Both the position numbers and the translations under genes were made by a program. The notes under the pieces were generated by a model, which did no database searches, was not told where the DNA came from, and saw nothing but the letters and a program-made list of their open reading frames with translations. Below are positions 31,764-32,682 of a stretch of DNA of 32,682 nt, in pieces. This DNA comes from Planctomycetota bacterium. GTDB lineage: Bacteria; Planctomycetota; Phycisphaerae; UBA1845. The first letter of the stretch is position 1; every line of letters starts with the position of its first letter. The stretch spans positions 1-32,682 of the forward strand of contig JADFPW010000004.1 of NCBI GenBank assembly GCA_022562105.1, written 5' to 3'.

Positions 31764-32682
31764 ATGTTTACCAACCGGACACAGATTCGTGGCATCGTTG
31801 CGGGTGGGATGCTGTGCTGTTCCATTGCATGGGCGGTCGTTGTGATGATTGGCTGTCGGGAGCGTTCCCAGACTCCCGATGCCGATAGCGGAACCAGCGA
31901 GCCAACACCCACTACAGAGATCGATCGTCTTGTGCGCCTGCGCAACCTGGGTATGGCTTATCTCGACGTGGGCCTGACCGCGGAGGCGGCACGCACGTTC
32001 GAGGAACTGACCGATGCCGCACCCAACGAACCTATGGGCTGGTACAACCGAGCGCTGATCGCTATGCGCCGCGACAAGTTGGATTCAGCCCGCGAATTCC
32101 TCGATCGTGCTCAACAGTTGGCCGGCCGGCGTCCGGACATTCTCGAACTGGCTGGGGCCATCGCCGCCATGGACGGACGCCATACCGAGGCAGCCGACCT
32201 GTTGTCACAAGCCATCGCCCTGGACTCCGAAGACGTCCGCCTACGGTATGCGCTCTTCGAGGTGCTGCGCCACAGTCCTGATCCCAAGCTGCGCGAAACG
32301 GGTGGTGAACAGCTCGGGGCGATGATCGCGCTGCGCCCGGACAATTTGGAATTGCGAATCGCAGCGGCCCGCGCCGCGCTGGATCGTGGAGATGTGAATG
32401 CAGCGACCCCACACATCAATGCCCTTTCCGTCATGGATATCGAGTGGCCGACCGAGCCGATTGATGCTCGAACACTCGTCGAGCAGCTACAGCAGGCGGT
32501 GGAGAAGGGTGACGCCACCGCCGCTCGTCGGCCGCTGCTTCAGTTACGCAACATACTCGCCCCCGGGGTGGCGTTCCGCGACGCCCATCGTGAGTTGGCG
32601 ACGCCGGCCGGTGAGCCCGGACATCCGTTATGGAAGTTTCTCTCTGTTGAAATAGTCCCACCCTCGGCCGCTCCTCCGAACG
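31764..32682 (+). CDS. TPR lipoprotein (3' end beyond the window)
   Basis: The frame is open from the ATG at 31764 to the window edge (306 codons). GAGGAG lies 10 bases upstream and 19 bp separate it from the hydrolase stop, so the two are probably co-transcribed. The N-terminus has a hydrophobic signal ending AVVVMIGC, a lipobox-like site with Cys31. TPR-like helices follow: LRNLGMAYLDVGLTAEAARTF, GWYNRALIAMRRDKLDSARE-FLDRAQ, LELAGAIAAMDGRHTEAADL. Planctomycete proteins with this start often continue into FG-GAP/ASPIC-UnbV repeats, but that part would lie outside the window, so it is only a possibility. Confidence 0.75.
   Translation, partial: MFTNRTQIRGIVAGGMLCCSIAWAVVVMIGCRERSQTPDADSGTSEPTPTTEIDRLVRLRNLGMAYLDVGLTAEAARTFEELTDAAPNEPMGWYNRALIAMRRDKLDSAREFLDRAQQLAGRRPDILELAGAIAAMDGRHTEAADLLSQAIALDSEDVRLRYALFEVLRHSPDPKLRETGGEQLGAMIALRPDNLELRIAAARAALDRGDVNAATPHINALSVMDIEWPTEPIDARTLVEQLQQAVEKGDATAARRPLLQLRNILAPGVAFRDAHRELATPAGEPGHPLWKFLSVEIVPPSAAPPN

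Noticed and set aside
1-32682. tRNA, rRNA, riboswitch or intact insertion sequence.
   Set aside because: No cloverleaf, ribosomal signature, known riboswitch core or transposase was recognised on either strand; a covariance-model scan would be the decisive check.

Overview
The window looks like a stretch of a GC-rich planctomycete chromosome, perhaps of the Phycisphaerae type. The evidence is a membrane protein with the paired-cysteine zinc ribbon CLACGYDLRGL...RCPECG, an ECF sigma factor translationally coupled to a large receptor-like Ser/Thr kinase with TPR repeats, secreted FG-GAP repeat proteins ending in a dockerin-like calcium motif, and a detached IPTL-CTERM-type sorting signal. No rRNA, tRNA, CRISPR array, phage module or intact transposase was seen.

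Layout. Bases 1-1594 (+) hold an ankyrin-repeat protein, cut by the window edge, and a lipoprotein whose N-terminal codons run through a long palindrome. Bases 1618-7331 (-) form an exopolysaccharide export operon read right to left: outer-membrane lipoprotein (Wza-like), chain-length regulator (Wzz/GNVR), BY-type tyrosine kinase, glycosyltransferase and an ABC-2 permease without its ATPase. An ExeA-like AAA ATPase (7658-9247, +) is divergent from it. Next come a secreted DUF3352-like protein (9375-11222, -) and a kinase/ECF sigma pair (11569-14876, -). A tandem duplication of a secreted FG-GAP/dockerin gene follows (15067-17912, +), then the sorting-signal fragment (17918-18067). A lipoprotein fusing a thioredoxin-like domain to an HMA domain lies at 18071-19267 (-).

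Bases 19268-20848 are a scar-like accessory patch. A repeated leader block, which also occurs upstream of the DUF3352-like gene, abuts a 5'-truncated GHKL-ATPase gene, followed by AT-rich palindromes. From 20849 onward come a FlgT-like periplasmic protein and a cyclophilin (-), then a TPR protein, the zinc-ribbon membrane protein and a cation/proton antiporter with CBS domains (+). A dnaJ/cbpA-like, small membrane protein, pteridine-reductase-like operon follows (-). The window ends with a carbon-nitrogen hydrolase with a duplicated, degenerate second domain and a TPR lipoprotein that runs off the edge (+).

The genes that clearly work together are the polysaccharide export set (probably with the ExeA-like ATPase) and the sigma/kinase pair. 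The most unusual material is the non-coding repeat content: two large palindromes and a shorter relative, a ~300-bp leader block in front of two unrelated secreted-protein genes, and the duplicated FG-GAP genes with their leaders. I did not find a convincing complete novel system. The truncated GHKL gene is the only likely defence-type remnant.
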